Assembly: GCA_963922335.1 (NCBI GenBank) | Contig: CAWUIB010000011.1 | Coordinates: 68,523-132,522, forward strand | Length of the DNA stretch: 64,000 nucleotides | Reading direction: 5' to 3' | From: CALBPI01 sp963922335 | GTDB lineage: Bacteria; Pseudomonadota; Gammaproteobacteria; Steroidobacterales; Woeseiaceae | Notes under the pieces: generated by a model | What the model was told of the DNA's origin: nothing | What the model saw: the letters and a program-made list of their open reading frames with translations, nothing else | Database searches by the model: none | Program-made: the position numbers and the translations under genes | Shown here: positions 23,593 through 31,907 of the stretch, one piece after another | Layout: each line of letters opens with the position of its first letter | Numbering within the stretch: the first letter of the stretch is position 1

Positions 23593-24390
23593 TCAGTTGG
23601 ATCGCCATGGCGGCGGCGATCTGTCCAGGAAGCTTTGGATTCCTTGCTGCCCTTCCTCACCTGCAAGTGCCTGCGAGAAGGCATCGGCAGCGCGCTCGAT
23701 GAAGTCGTCGAGCGTTTGCGCTTCGAGATGCTGCATCAGCGCTTTCGTTGTCCGATTCGCACCGGGTGCGCATGAGCGAATGTCGCCCTTGATCCGCTCG
23801 AGCCGCTCTTGCAATCGCTCCTCATCCGATTCGACGAAATCGGCGAGTCCAAGCGCAAGCGCTTCATCAGCCGCAAACGCAGCTCCCGTGAGCATCAGAC
23901 GTTTCGCAGCGATGGTCCCGGCGCGGCGCACGATCCAGGGTGCAATCTGTGCGGGTATCAATCCGAGTCGTGTCTCCGTTAATGCAAAGCGTGTGTCTGC
24001 GTGGACGATCGCGATGTCGGCCGCCGCCATCAGGCCGAGTCCACCTGCCATCGCAGCGCCGTGGGCGACCACTATTACAGGTTGTGGCTGCAGTGCCACC
24101 GCGCGCAGCAACCTGCCGGTTTCACGGCTGGCGGTGTGAATGTCCTCGAGCGAGGACTCGTGTTCGTTGTTCAGTGCGCGGAAGCCCTTTAGGTCGCCGC
24201 CCGCACAAAACACCTCGCCCGCACCCCGAAGCGTCATGCCGCGAATACTGATGTCTTCCCTCGCGCGAACGAGTTCTGAAGTGAGCGTCGAAATCAGCTC
24301 CGGCGAGAGTGCGTTGCGCGAATCCGGGCGGTTCAACTCGAGCGTCAACCAGTCGGTCTCGCGAGTGATATTGAGGGTTGTGTCCGTCAC
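23593..24390 (-). CDS. Enoyl-CoA hydratase/isomerase family protein
   Basis: A 265-residue crotonase-fold protein. The oxyanion-hole segments are present: RGAGEVFCAGGDLKGF, and HGAAMAGGLGLMAAADIAI. A Glu near the hydratase position lies in ETRLGLIPAQIAPW. It probably hydrates or isomerises an acyl-CoA. The GTG at 24390 is chosen because everything upstream runs through the RRM gene's terminator. The start context is weak. It is the last minus-strand gene before the RNA-binding protein. Confidence 0.87.
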   Translation of the reverse strand: MTDTTLNITRETDWLTLELNRPDSRNALSPELISTLTSELVRAREDISIRGMTLRGAGEVFCAGGDLKGFRALNNEHESSLEDIHTASRETGRLLRAVALQPQPVIVVAHGAAMAGGLGLMAAADIAIVHADTRFALTETRLGLIPAQIAPWIVRRAGTIAAKRLMLTGAAFAADEALALGLADFVESDEERLQERLERIKGDIRSCAPGANRTTKALMQHLEAQTLDDFIERAADAFSQALAGEEGQQGIQSFLDRSPPPWRSN

Positions 24391-24414
24391 TTGGGGAGTG
24401 TAACCGGGAGCGAC

Positions 24415-24443
24415 AAAAAAGCCCGGCGCAGGGCCGGGCTTTT
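24415..24443 (-). terminator. Rho-independent terminator of the RRM gene
   Basis: AAAAGCCCGGC and GCCGGGCTTTT arms with a short loop, and six T on the minus strand. It sits between the RRM gene stop (24464) and the enoyl-CoA hydratase start. The plus strand also has a T-run, but no plus-strand gene ends here. Confidence 0.9.
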
Positions 24444-24463
24444 CCTTTATCGGAGCGATTTGC

Positions 24464-24766
24464 TTACCAGCGGTTGGACCCGCCGCCGCCGCCGTAGCCG
24501 CCGCGATCAGGGCGCGGCGCGCGCGGACGCGCTTCGTTAACCGTGATATTCCGGCCATCGAGGCTCGTGCCGTTCAGACCATCAATCGCGGCCTGCGCTT
24601 CGGCGTCGCTACCCATTTCAACGAAGCCGAAGCCTTTGCTGCGACCCGTGTCACGGTCGTTGATGACCACGGCAGAATCGACGGTGCCGAACGGCGCGAA
24701 CGCGTCCTGCAGCTGATTCTGGTCCACTGAATATGGCAAATTGCCGACGTAAAGTTTCTTACCCAT
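24464..24766 (-). CDS. RRM-type RNA-binding protein
   Basis: A 100-residue single-RRM protein of the kind known in cyanobacteria and proteobacteria as Rbp or cold-inducible RNA-binding protein. RNP2 is LYVGNL (5-10) and RNP1 is KGFGFVEM (44-51), followed by a glycine-rich tail (RGGYGGGGGSNRW). It probably acts as an RNA chaperone. It has a strong AAGGAGG ribosome binding site and a leader of about 80 nt behind a good TATAAT box, and it ends in its own terminator, so it is monocistronic. Confidence 0.93.
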   Translation of the reverse strand: MGKKLYVGNLPYSVDQNQLQDAFAPFGTVDSAVVINDRDTGRSKGFGFVEMGSDAEAQAAIDGLNGTSLDGRNITVNEARPRAPRPDRGGYGGGGGSNRW

Positions 24767-24854
24767 TTGATTTAAACCTCCTTAAGGCTTTCCAGTCGCT
24801 CAAGAAGATTCAGGCACTCTGCCAGGAACTCGGTCGAAGCGATAACGGGGATAT

Positions 24855-24885
24855 ATTATAACGTTTGGCATGACCCTTTGATCAA
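24855..24885 (-). promoter_or_regulatory. Predicted promoter of the RRM gene
   Basis: On the minus strand, TATAAT (24855-24860) is preceded at 19 nt by TTGATC (24880-24885). The -10 is perfect; the spacing to the -35 is slightly long. Transcription would start near 24848 and give a leader of about 80 nt. Confidence 0.55.
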
Positions 24886-24899
24886 CGCCAAACCAGAAA

Positions 24900-24917
24900 A
24901 TTTCACAAAAGTGAAAT
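24900..24917. promoter_or_regulatory. Palindrome in the RRM/gbsR intergenic region
   Basis: ATTTCAC-AAAA-GTGAAAT, a perfect 7-bp inverted repeat, lies just upstream of the RRM promoter. It looks like an operator for a dimeric regulator; the protein is unknown. Confidence 0.45.
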
Positions 24918-25001
24918 GCGAAAGCACAGCCCCCCAACCGTGGTGACAGTTTACAGGGGAATAAACGCAGGTTCCAAAAAACCGTGTGATCTGAATCGCT
25001 T

Positions 25002-25013
25002 TTCCGATCGGAA
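25002..25013. promoter_or_regulatory. 12-bp palindrome upstream of the GbsR-type regulator
   Basis: TTCCGATCGGAA is self-complementary and lies 54 bp before the regulator ATG. The related half-site TTTCCGAAGTTTCAGAAA follows near 25048. It is a plausible autoregulatory site of the GbsR-like protein controlling cydAB. Confidence 0.4.
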
Positions 25014-25066
25014 TAACTGGACTTGGCTCTGCGCAAAAACTAATATTTCCGAAGTTTCAGAAATTA

Positions 25067-25645
25067 ATGAAATCAATGGAAATCACGCCATACCAACAGG
25101 CTTTCGTCCTGCATTTTGGTGAGATGGGCAGCCGCTGGGGCATCAACCGTACTGTGGGACAAGTGTACGCGTTGCTTTATGTCAATAAAGCGCCGTTGAA
25201 CGCGGAACAGATCACCGCGGCACTCTCGATATCGAGATCCAACACCAGCATGGCGTTGAAGGAACTGCAGGCGTGGCGTCTCGTCAGGCTCCAACACTTG
25301 CCGGAAGATCGCCGCGACTACTTCAGTGCGCCCGAGGATATTTGGGAAATTTTCCGGACGTTGGTGGTAGAGCGTCGTAAACGCGAAATCGACCCCACAC
25401 TTTCACTGCTGCGCAACGTGCTTTTGGAGCGTGCGACAAGTGAAGAGGATCAATACGCGGAGCAGCGCATGCGCGACATGCTCGAGTTGATTGAGCTTGT
25501 GACTGGCTGGCTGGATGACGTTAGTGATCTTGAACATGGAACTGCGGTCAAGCTCATGAAGCTTGGCGGCAGCGTACAAAAGTTGCTCACCGCCCCCGCT
25601 CGCTTCAAGCGCGGCGGCAAGGCACGAGCGGGAGGAAACGAGTAG
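25067..25645 (+). CDS. GbsR/MarR-type transcriptional regulator
   Basis: A 192-residue winged-helix regulator of the GbsR group. The HTH is in the segment LNAEQITAALSISRSNTSMALKELQAW, followed by a wing with LPEDRRDYFSAPED and a long helical C-terminus for dimerisation. It ends one base before the cydA ATG, so it is the first gene of the cyd operon and probably senses something related to respiration or envelope state. No Shine-Dalgarno is seen; the start may be 25067 or 25076. Confidence 0.85.
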   Translation: MKSMEITPYQQAFVLHFGEMGSRWGINRTVGQVYALLYVNKAPLNAEQITAALSISRSNTSMALKELQAWRLVRLQHLPEDRRDYFSAPEDIWEIFRTLVVERRKREIDPTLSLLRNVLLERATSEEDQYAEQRMRDMLELIELVTGWLDDVSDLEHGTAVKLMKLGGSVQKLLTAPARFKRGGKARAGGNE

Positions 25646-27016
25646 ATGAACGCCGATCCGCTGTTGTTATCGCGAATTCAGTTCGCCGCCAACATCAGTT
25701 TCCACATCCTGTTCCCGATGATCACCCTCGCACTGGGGTGGTTGTTGTTGTTCTTCAAGTTGCGTTTCAACGCAACCGGCGACGACAAGTGGATGAACGC
25801 CTATCGATTGTGGGTCAAGGTGTTCGCGCTGTCGTTCGCGCTGGGAGTGGTCAGTGGCATCACCATGAGTTTCCAGTTTGGCACCAACTGGCCAGGCTAC
25901 ATGGAGACAGTCGGGAATATCGCAGGACCGCTACTCGGTTATGAGGTGCTGACCGCGTTTTTCCTGGAGGCGAGCTTTCTCGGCATTATGTTGTTCGGCT
26001 TTAAAAAGGTGTCGAACCGGGTGCACACGCTTGCGACTGTGTTGGTTGCAGGTGGGACGACGCTCTCTGTTTTCTGGATTCTCGCGCTCGTTTCGTGGAT
26101 GCACACGCCTGCGGGCTTCGAGATGCGCGATGGCGTCGCTTATGCAACGGACTGGATGGCAATCATCTTCAACCCGTCGTTTCCGTACCGGTTAATCCAT
26201 ACAACGTTAGCGTCGTTTTTGACGGTCGCTTTCCTGATGTCCGGTTTGTCGGCGTTTCGCTGGTTGCGTCATGATCGCACGCCGGCGGTCACTGCCACCC
26301 TGCGAACCGGCTTGATCCTTGGCGCCATCATCACGCCACTGCAAATCCTCGCTGGAGATTTGCACGGACTGAACACCAAAGAGCACCAGCCCGCGAAAGT
26401 GGCTGCGATGGAAGGATTGTGGGAGACGCAAGAGGGAGCACCGCTCGTCTTGTTTGGTATCCCGGACGAGGATGCACGAACCAATAACTACGCGGTGGAA
26501 ATCCCTGGCTTGGCCTCATGGATACTCACGCACGATTTCAACGGCGAATTGACCGGCTTGAATGATTTCGAGTCGCACCCGCCTGTGGCGCCGGTGTTCT
26601 GGGCGTTCAGGGTAATGGTTGCGACAGGTCTTGCCATGCTGGTTGCAGCTTGGTGGGGCGTAATCAAGCTGCGTCGCGGTGGGCTCCCGGGAGTCTGGCT
26701 GATGCGCATTCTGACAGCGATGACGTTCTCCGGTTGGGTCGGTGTGCTCAGTGGCTGGTACACGACCGAGATCGGTCGGCAGCCGTACTTGGTATCTGGT
26801 GTGTTGAAGACGGCTGATGCGGTGGGCCCGGTCAGTGGTGGCGCGGTCGCCGTGACGCTGACGCTCTACCTGATCCTCTACACCATCCTGATCGGTGCGT
26901 ACATCTCCGCGGTGTTCTATCTTGCGCTGAAAGCGGGCTCGCCGGAGGCAAAACGTGCCGAGCCGGCGGCACATGGTCCGGCGTTGATTCCGGGCGTGCG
27001 TCTGGAAAATGCCTGA
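25646..27016 (+). CDS. cydA: Cytochrome bd-type ubiquinol oxidase subunit I
   Basis: Catalytic subunit carrying the haems and the quinol site. It has 456 residues and about nine membrane helices. The N-terminal SRIQFAANISFHILFP contains the high-spin haem ligand His20, GYEVLTAFFLEASFLG holds the conserved acidic residues, and the C-terminal GWYTTEIGRQPYLV is the family signature. It is shorter than E. coli CydA (522) because the Q loop lacks its insertion, as in cyanide-insensitive CIO oxidases. It reduces O2 with ubiquinol in the inner membrane without pumping protons. It overlaps cydB by 8 bases. Confidence 0.95.
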   Translation: MNADPLLLSRIQFAANISFHILFPMITLALGWLLLFFKLRFNATGDDKWMNAYRLWVKVFALSFALGVVSGITMSFQFGTNWPGYMETVGNIAGPLLGYEVLTAFFLEASFLGIMLFGFKKVSNRVHTLATVLVAGGTTLSVFWILALVSWMHTPAGFEMRDGVAYATDWMAIIFNPSFPYRLIHTTLASFLTVAFLMSGLSAFRWLRHDRTPAVTATLRTGLILGAIITPLQILAGDLHGLNTKEHQPAKVAAMEGLWETQEGAPLVLFGIPDEDARTNNYAVEIPGLASWILTHDFNGELTGLNDFESHPPVAPVFWAFRVMVATGLAMLVAAWWGVIKLRRGGLPGVWLMRILTAMTFSGWVGVLSGWYTTEIGRQPYLVSGVLKTADAVGPVSGGAVAVTLTLYLILYTILIGAYISAVFYLALKAGSPEAKRAEPAAHGPALIPGVRLENA

Positions 27017-28043
27017 GCTGATACCCGATCTGTCGACCCAGGAAGGCTGGTTGCCGCTAGCCTTCATGGTCATGATGGGGATCGCGATCCTCGCCTACGT
27101 GATCCTGGACGGGTTCGATCTTGGCGTTGGCATGCTGCTGCCATTGGGCAACCCCGATGAGAAAGATCTGATGATCGCGTCGATCGGACCGTTCTGGGAT
27201 GCCAATGAGACCTGGTTAGTGTTGGGAGTGGGCATTCTTCTGGTCGCATTCCCAACGGCGCACGGCATCATTCTTGGCGAGCTGTATTTGCCGATCGCGA
27301 TGATGTTGATTGGTCTGACACTGCGCGGTGTGGCCTTTGATTTCCGTGTTAAGGCACGCGACAAGTTTAAAGAGACTTGGAATCGCGCGTTTTTTGCGGG
27401 CTCCACTCTAGCCGCGATCAGCCAGGGCTATATGTTGGGTCAGGTGATCACCGGTTTTGTTGGTGATCTGCCCAGCCTACTGTTCTCGCTGTTCATTGGT
27501 ATCTGCCTCGCCTCCGGGTATGCGCTGCTAGGTGCGACCTGGCTGATCATCAAAGCAACCGACGATTTGCAGATGCGCTCGATCCGCTGGGCACAAAACT
27601 CAATAGTGATGATGGCGGTCGGCATCGCTTCGGTGTCGGTTGTTACCCCACTCGTCAGCAACCGGGTGTTCCACAAGTGGTTTGACATCGGAAATCTTCT
27701 GATGGTTTGGCCAGTGCCCGTTGCAACGCTTGCGACGATCGCAATCGCATGGCGTACGCTGAAGCGCCTGCCGGTGCGTCTCGCCGACGATAATCACTAC
27801 GGCGACTGGGTCCCGTTTGTTTGTACCTGCGGGCTGTTCCTGCTTTCGTTCCACGGCTTGGCCTACAGCCTGTTTCCGTACCTGGTCGTCGACCGCGTTA
27901 CGATCTGGGACGCCGCTGCAGCGCCGGAGTCGCTCCTGATCATTTTCTTTGGTGCCGCTTTTGTGCTGCCGGTCATCATCGGTTACTCGATATTTGCGTA
28001 TCGTGTGTTTTGGGGAAAGGCAACGCCACTCGAATACTACTGA
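27009..28043 (+). CDS. cydB: Cytochrome bd-type ubiquinol oxidase subunit II
   Basis: A 344-residue second subunit with about eight membrane helices. It has the family motifs YVILDGFDLGVGML and FWDANETWLVLGVGILLVAFP, and a LYLPIAMMLIGLTLRGVAF segment. It forms the bd oxidase with CydA. No CydX-like micro-ORF follows: the next gene starts 10 bp downstream and is a 239-residue protein. No cydDC is in the window. Confidence 0.95.
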   Translation: MPELIPDLSTQEGWLPLAFMVMMGIAILAYVILDGFDLGVGMLLPLGNPDEKDLMIASIGPFWDANETWLVLGVGILLVAFPTAHGIILGELYLPIAMMLIGLTLRGVAFDFRVKARDKFKETWNRAFFAGSTLAAISQGYMLGQVITGFVGDLPSLLFSLFIGICLASGYALLGATWLIIKATDDLQMRSIRWAQNSIVMMAVGIASVSVVTPLVSNRVFHKWFDIGNLLMVWPVPVATLATIAIAWRTLKRLPVRLADDNHYGDWVPFVCTCGLFLLSFHGLAYSLFPYLVVDRVTIWDAAAAPESLLIIFFGAAFVLPVIIGYSIFAYRVFWGKATPLEYY

Positions 28044-28053
28044 GCGCAACGAC

Positions 28054-28773
28054 ATGAACAACGGAGTCATGATGCTGGCGGCGATCACAGCCGTGGTCGC
28101 GTTTTTCAATCGAAATACGCTGCCAAGTCCTGAGTTCATTTTGCCGGAACTTGCCTCTGCACCCGTACAGACCCAATCGCGGTCAGCTGCGTTCGAGGCT
28201 CGCTGGAAAGGTCGGGACTACAAGGTCGATCCACTTTACGAATACAGTCTCAGCGGATTGGTCGTGTCCTATCGGCAACACGACGGCGAGTCGCGCATGC
28301 ACCGCCAGAGCGATGACCACCTGAATGCGGCGGACCTGTGTGTGGTGTGGGGTGCCAATGCAGACCATAGCGGGCTCAACAAGCTGGATTTTTACAACGG
28401 GATATTCACCTGTAACTGGTCAACACGCGACCAGGCGGCGTGGGATGCGTTTGATCAAACCGAGATATCCAACAATCATTTGTTATCCGACAGCCCAGCG
28501 ATACGCAAGGCGATCAGCAAAGTAAAAATCGGTGATCAGATTCGCTTGAGTGGATACCTGGCGGAGTACACGTCCCCGAATGGCAGTTCACGCGGCACGA
28601 GTACAACAAGGCTAGATACGGGTGATGGTGCCTGTGAAACGATCTATCTCGACAATTTTGAGATCATTAAACGTGTGATTACGCCTTGGCGGTGGATCTG
28701 GTGGGGTTCGCTCGCAGTGCTCCTGCTGAGCATCGTCAATCACTTCCGCATGCCGGTGCGGATACGTCGTTAG
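28054..28773 (+). CDS. Conserved hypothetical membrane-anchored protein
   Basis: A 239-residue protein with an N-terminal hydrophobic segment, a large soluble domain and a C-terminal membrane helix (about 210-230). The soluble domain has patterns I recognise from a widespread uncharacterised family: YEYSLSGLVVSYR, LNAADLCVVWGAN, FTCNWSTRD, ISNNHLLS, then RGTSTTRLDTGDGACETIY. Function unknown. It starts 10 bp after cydB, so it may be cotranscribed, but there is no known link to the oxidase. Its stop overlaps the convergent TMEM175-like gene by four bases. Confidence 0.7.
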   Translation: MNNGVMMLAAITAVVAFFNRNTLPSPEFILPELASAPVQTQSRSAAFEARWKGRDYKVDPLYEYSLSGLVVSYRQHDGESRMHRQSDDHLNAADLCVVWGANADHSGLNKLDFYNGIFTCNWSTRDQAAWDAFDQTEISNNHLLSDSPAIRKAISKVKIGDQIRLSGYLAEYTSPNGSSRGTSTTRLDTGDGACETIYLDNFEIIKRVITPWRWIWWGSLAVLLLSIVNHFRMPVRIRR

Positions 28774-29492
28774 GATTTCCCGAATCTCGATTCGAAACCC
28801 TTGTGAACCCGCCATCCGAAGAATGGCATGACGATGCCGAGCGCGGCGTAGGTCCAGCCGGCAAACAGGAATGTCTGCTCGGAGCCCAGTAGTGCCACCA
28901 GGATCGAGACGATCGCCGACGAGCCGATGATCAGCCATGAGAGCACTTCCGCACGTGTCAGGAAGCGCTCAGGCTCGGAGAGCGATAAGCGCTCGCGTGC
29001 GCTTAATGCGTAGGCATAAAGCGCTGCGATCGAGAAGCTGGCCAGCAGAAATCCCACACCATAAATGACGAACAGCGCGCGCGCTTCGTCCGGAGTTGTT
29101 ATGCGCATTTCGTAGGGTACCCAACCGCCGGTCAAAGACGACAGCGCAGCCGATGCCATGGCTCGAAGCGGAAACACATACACCAGCAAAACAAAAACCA
29201 GGAACATACTGATGAGGGTCGCTCCCGTGGTGTCGAGTCCGTATCGTCGTGACCACGCCCTGTGTGCGAACCAGAACATCATGAGTAGCGCGAAAGAGGC
29301 GAGAAATGCCGGGATGAACCGAAGCGCATAGATCAGCTCTTCAAAAGACTTCGGTACCTCGTCGAACGAAATCACCAGCAGCGTAAGGGTGAACGCAAAC
29401 GCGGCGTCGACAAACGTCTCCAGGCGGGTATTTTCGGCGCCTCGGTCTCTGAACACCCCATCTTCGAGAAACGGCAGCTCATCCGATTTCAT
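28770..29492 (-). CDS. TMEM175/DUF1211-like membrane protein
   Basis: A 240-residue protein with six membrane helices. The first helix carries RLETFVDAAFAFTLTLLV (23-40), the signature of TMEM175 potassium channels (RxxxFSD), but with Val28 where Ser is usual. Bacterial relatives form tetrameric K+-leak channels. The ATG at 29492 is used because GGAG stands eight bases upstream; the longer form has a poor GTG start. Confidence 0.8.
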   Translation of the reverse strand: MKSDELPFLEDGVFRDRGAENTRLETFVDAAFAFTLTLLVISFDEVPKSFEELIYALRFIPAFLASFALLMMFWFAHRAWSRRYGLDTTGATLISMFLVFVLLVYVFPLRAMASAALSSLTGGWVPYEMRITTPDEARALFVIYGVGFLLASFSIAALYAYALSARERLSLSEPERFLTRAEVLSWLIIGSSAIVSILVALLGSEQTFLFAGWTYAALGIVMPFFGWRVHKGFESRFGKS

Positions 29493-29565
29493 TGCTGACT
29501 CCGTCACGATCATGTTGGGCACGATAGTGACGATCGGGACGCTACCGCGTCAACAAGACGAGGCC

Positions 29566-30033
29566 TCAGGCCGTGCTTCGAAAGCGACCAGTATCGATCG
29601 AAACCGTGGAGGGCAATAACGTCATCGACCAGTATTGGTGCAATGTTTGAACCATCTCGTAGGTGTCGGCCATCGTCATCGGTTTTGCGAAGTAGCCTGC
29701 AACGTTATGTCGGTAGGCTTCATTGATATCTTCTGGACGTGAAGAGGTGGAAACGATGAAGACCGGTGTTGAGGCGATCATGGGGTCGAGTCGGATGCGC
29801 TCGAGCAGTTCCAAACCGCTGAGCCCCGGAAGATTGATATCCACAAGCATCACCGGCGGACGTCGCAATGCGTGCTTCTCAATTTGATCGCGCAACAGCG
29901 TGAGTGCTTGCTCACCGTCTACGGCGCACAGCAGGTCGACAGCGACATTCATGCGGCGATAGCTGCGCTTGAGTTTTTCAATATCGAGATCGTCGTCTTC
30001 GACGACCAGTAAGGTGTAGCGTGCTCTGTTCAT
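29566..30033 (-). CDS. Single-domain response regulator (Rcp1-like)
   Basis: A 155-residue receiver domain without an output domain. The acidic pocket is EDDD (12-15), the phospho-acceptor is Asp65 in VMLVDINLPG, the conserved Ser/Thr is in IVSTSS, and Lys117 is in YFAKP. Length and the LRDQIEK insertion match the Rcp1/CheY-like partners of CHASE or phytochrome kinases. It overlaps the kinase stop by four bases (ATGA) and so is coupled to it. Confidence 0.9.
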   Translation of the reverse strand: MNRARYTLLVVEDDDLDIEKLKRSYRRMNVAVDLLCAVDGEQALTLLRDQIEKHALRRPPVMLVDINLPGLSGLELLERIRLDPMIASTPVFIVSTSSRPEDINEAYRHNVAGYFAKPMTMADTYEMVQTLHQYWSMTLLPSTVSIDTGRFRSTA

Positions 30034-31838
30034 GCTGCAACTACCTCGGATTCATTCAGTAAGGACTTGGGCCATCGCACACTGATTCTTGTGCCGCTCG
30101 AGGGCACTGAGACTATCGATATTTCCCCGCCAACGGACTCGGTGATCTTGCGAGCGAGTGCCAGTCCCAGGCCTGAGGTTCTCGTGTTTTCCGCCGGCGA
30201 GAGCGACTTGAACGAATCGAAAGCGGATTCATGGAAGGACGGCTCGATGCCCGGACCATTATCGTTGATGGTGAAAAAGTAATGGTGCTCGTCCTCGGTG
30301 ATTTGTACGTCGATCTCGAGGGTTTGCTCGTTATCGTGGTGCCTTACGGCATTGTCGAGGAGTTCCCGAAGCACCTGAATGACACGGCCTCGATCGATAC
30401 TCAATGCACCGATTTCGGTCTCGACTTTTGGCATATCGTCTGGCAACTCGAGCCCTTCGCTGGCTGCGCTGACCAGGGAGGAGACCGTGAGAATCTCTAT
30501 CACCTGAGGTTGCGCGCCAACTTCGCTGTAGGAAAGCACGCCATGAAGGAGTGCATCCATTCGATGTGCGCGCTTTGCGATGGTCTTTACGTGCCCCAGT
30601 GTGGGGACCAATTGCTCGGCAACTTTGGTGTCGTGGATTGCGGCGAGGTCTTCTCGAATCCACTCCGTCAGTCCAACGATTCCTCGCAGCGGTGCCCTTA
30701 ACTCACGGCTTGCTGCGTGCGCGAAATCGGTGAGTTCCGAGTTCGCCGTGGACAGGGCGTGGTTCAGGCTGCGGTGAGCCGCCGTGGCGGCGTCGATGCG
30801 CGCGAGTGCACGGCGATTAGCGCGCGCCATGCTGACGAAGACGTACAGTAGGAACAGATCGATGCTGAGGCCGGCGATCAGAATCGCCGTCGATACGCCG
30901 GTGTCCGGCAGGAATTCATTGGACCGAAACTCAAATTCCCATTCGCGCCCAAACATCGGAAGGATACGGTTCGTGCGATGTCGTTCATTGCCGGTGCTGG
31001 ATTCGAATTCGTCGAATAACACGCTCGTTCCGTCGGTGAGTTTGATGGCTACCTCTCGGTTGTCGCGTCCCAGGGCGCCAACCAGAAGATCATTAAAATT
31101 GAATGGCGCGTAGACGAAGCCGAGGAACGCGCCGGGCCGGGCGTCCCAGGACGCATTCATATCGCTGTTGTAGAACGGCGCTAGCAACAAAAAGCCCTGC
31201 TGCCCGACGTCGTCCTGAACAAGCTGGATGGGCGCCGTAATCTGTGTGGATCGAGTGTCGCGCGCCCGCCGAGCGGCGGAGTACCGGCGTGCCTCGTGTG
31301 CCATATCCAGCCCAATGGCGGCGAGATTGCGCGCCTCAGGCTCGACGTAGACGATGGGCAATAGCTCGTCCATGTCGTGTTCGGGGTAGGGTTGATATGT
31401 CGGCCGATCTCTGCGGTATTCGGCTATGTGGGTGTCAACGTTTTCGCGCGACACCGCCACGATGAGACCGATGCCTGCGATACCGGGATAATTGGTATCG
31501 ATCGCGAGCCGGTCGGCGAAAGTTCGCCATTGTGCCCGGGTTGGACGTTCGCTGCTCGCATGCAGTCCGGCGACACCCGCCAAGAGCGCGGTTTCGTAGG
31601 TCGACATCCGAAAGTCCACCTGCTCAACAACGCGCTCTACCACCTTATCAAATCGCGCATCCGCCGCTTGTGCGGCTTCATTGCGCGCGATCATTGCACC
31701 AATGAAAGTCAGCGCAAGTGCTAATACCAGTACGGTCCAATGCAATCCGGTCAGACGACTGGCCTGTTCGAAGATTTCATTACGCGAGTGCGCAGAGCGT
31801 AGCTGGCGTTCCGCTGCATTAATCGTTGCGTTCTTCAT
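30030..31838 (-). CDS. CHASE-domain histidine kinase with substituted phospho-acceptor
   Basis: A 602-residue membrane sensor. Helix about 31-50, periplasmic CHASE domain (about 75-300), second helix about 318-337, a coiled-coil, then HisKA and HATPase_c domains. The ATPase boxes look intact: N box ELLDNAVRHH, G1 NDNGPGIEP, G2 SGLGLALARKI. The HisKA motif, normally SHELRAPLRG, reads SRELRAPLRG: residue 378 is Arg (codon 30705-30707). Without that His the protein cannot autophosphorylate in the usual way, unless the base is a read error. It is followed by the receiver protein in a four-base overlap. Confidence 0.88.
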   Translation of the reverse strand: MKNATINAAERQLRSAHSRNEIFEQASRLTGLHWTVLVLALALTFIGAMIARNEAAQAADARFDKVVERVVEQVDFRMSTYETALLAGVAGLHASSERPTRAQWRTFADRLAIDTNYPGIAGIGLIVAVSRENVDTHIAEYRRDRPTYQPYPEHDMDELLPIVYVEPEARNLAAIGLDMAHEARRYSAARRARDTRSTQITAPIQLVQDDVGQQGFLLLAPFYNSDMNASWDARPGAFLGFVYAPFNFNDLLVGALGRDNREVAIKLTDGTSVLFDEFESSTGNERHRTNRILPMFGREWEFEFRSNEFLPDTGVSTAILIAGLSIDLFLLYVFVSMARANRRALARIDAATAAHRSLNHALSTANSELTDFAHAASRELRAPLRGIVGLTEWIREDLAAIHDTKVAEQLVPTLGHVKTIAKRAHRMDALLHGVLSYSEVGAQPQVIEILTVSSLVSAASEGLELPDDMPKVETEIGALSIDRGRVIQVLRELLDNAVRHHDNEQTLEIDVQITEDEHHYFFTINDNGPGIEPSFHESAFDSFKSLSPAENTRTSGLGLALARKITESVGGEISIVSVPSSGTRISVRWPKSLLNESEVVAA

Positions 31839-31907
31839 AATCGATCGCTGGTGAACCCCTGAGGCATCAGTGCCATAAGGGAAGTAGCGGCCGAAATGGC
31901 GCGATCC

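Noticed and set aside
28044..28773. CydX-like small subunit after cydB
   Set aside because: The gene following cydB encodes 239 residues with a large soluble domain, not a CydX peptide.
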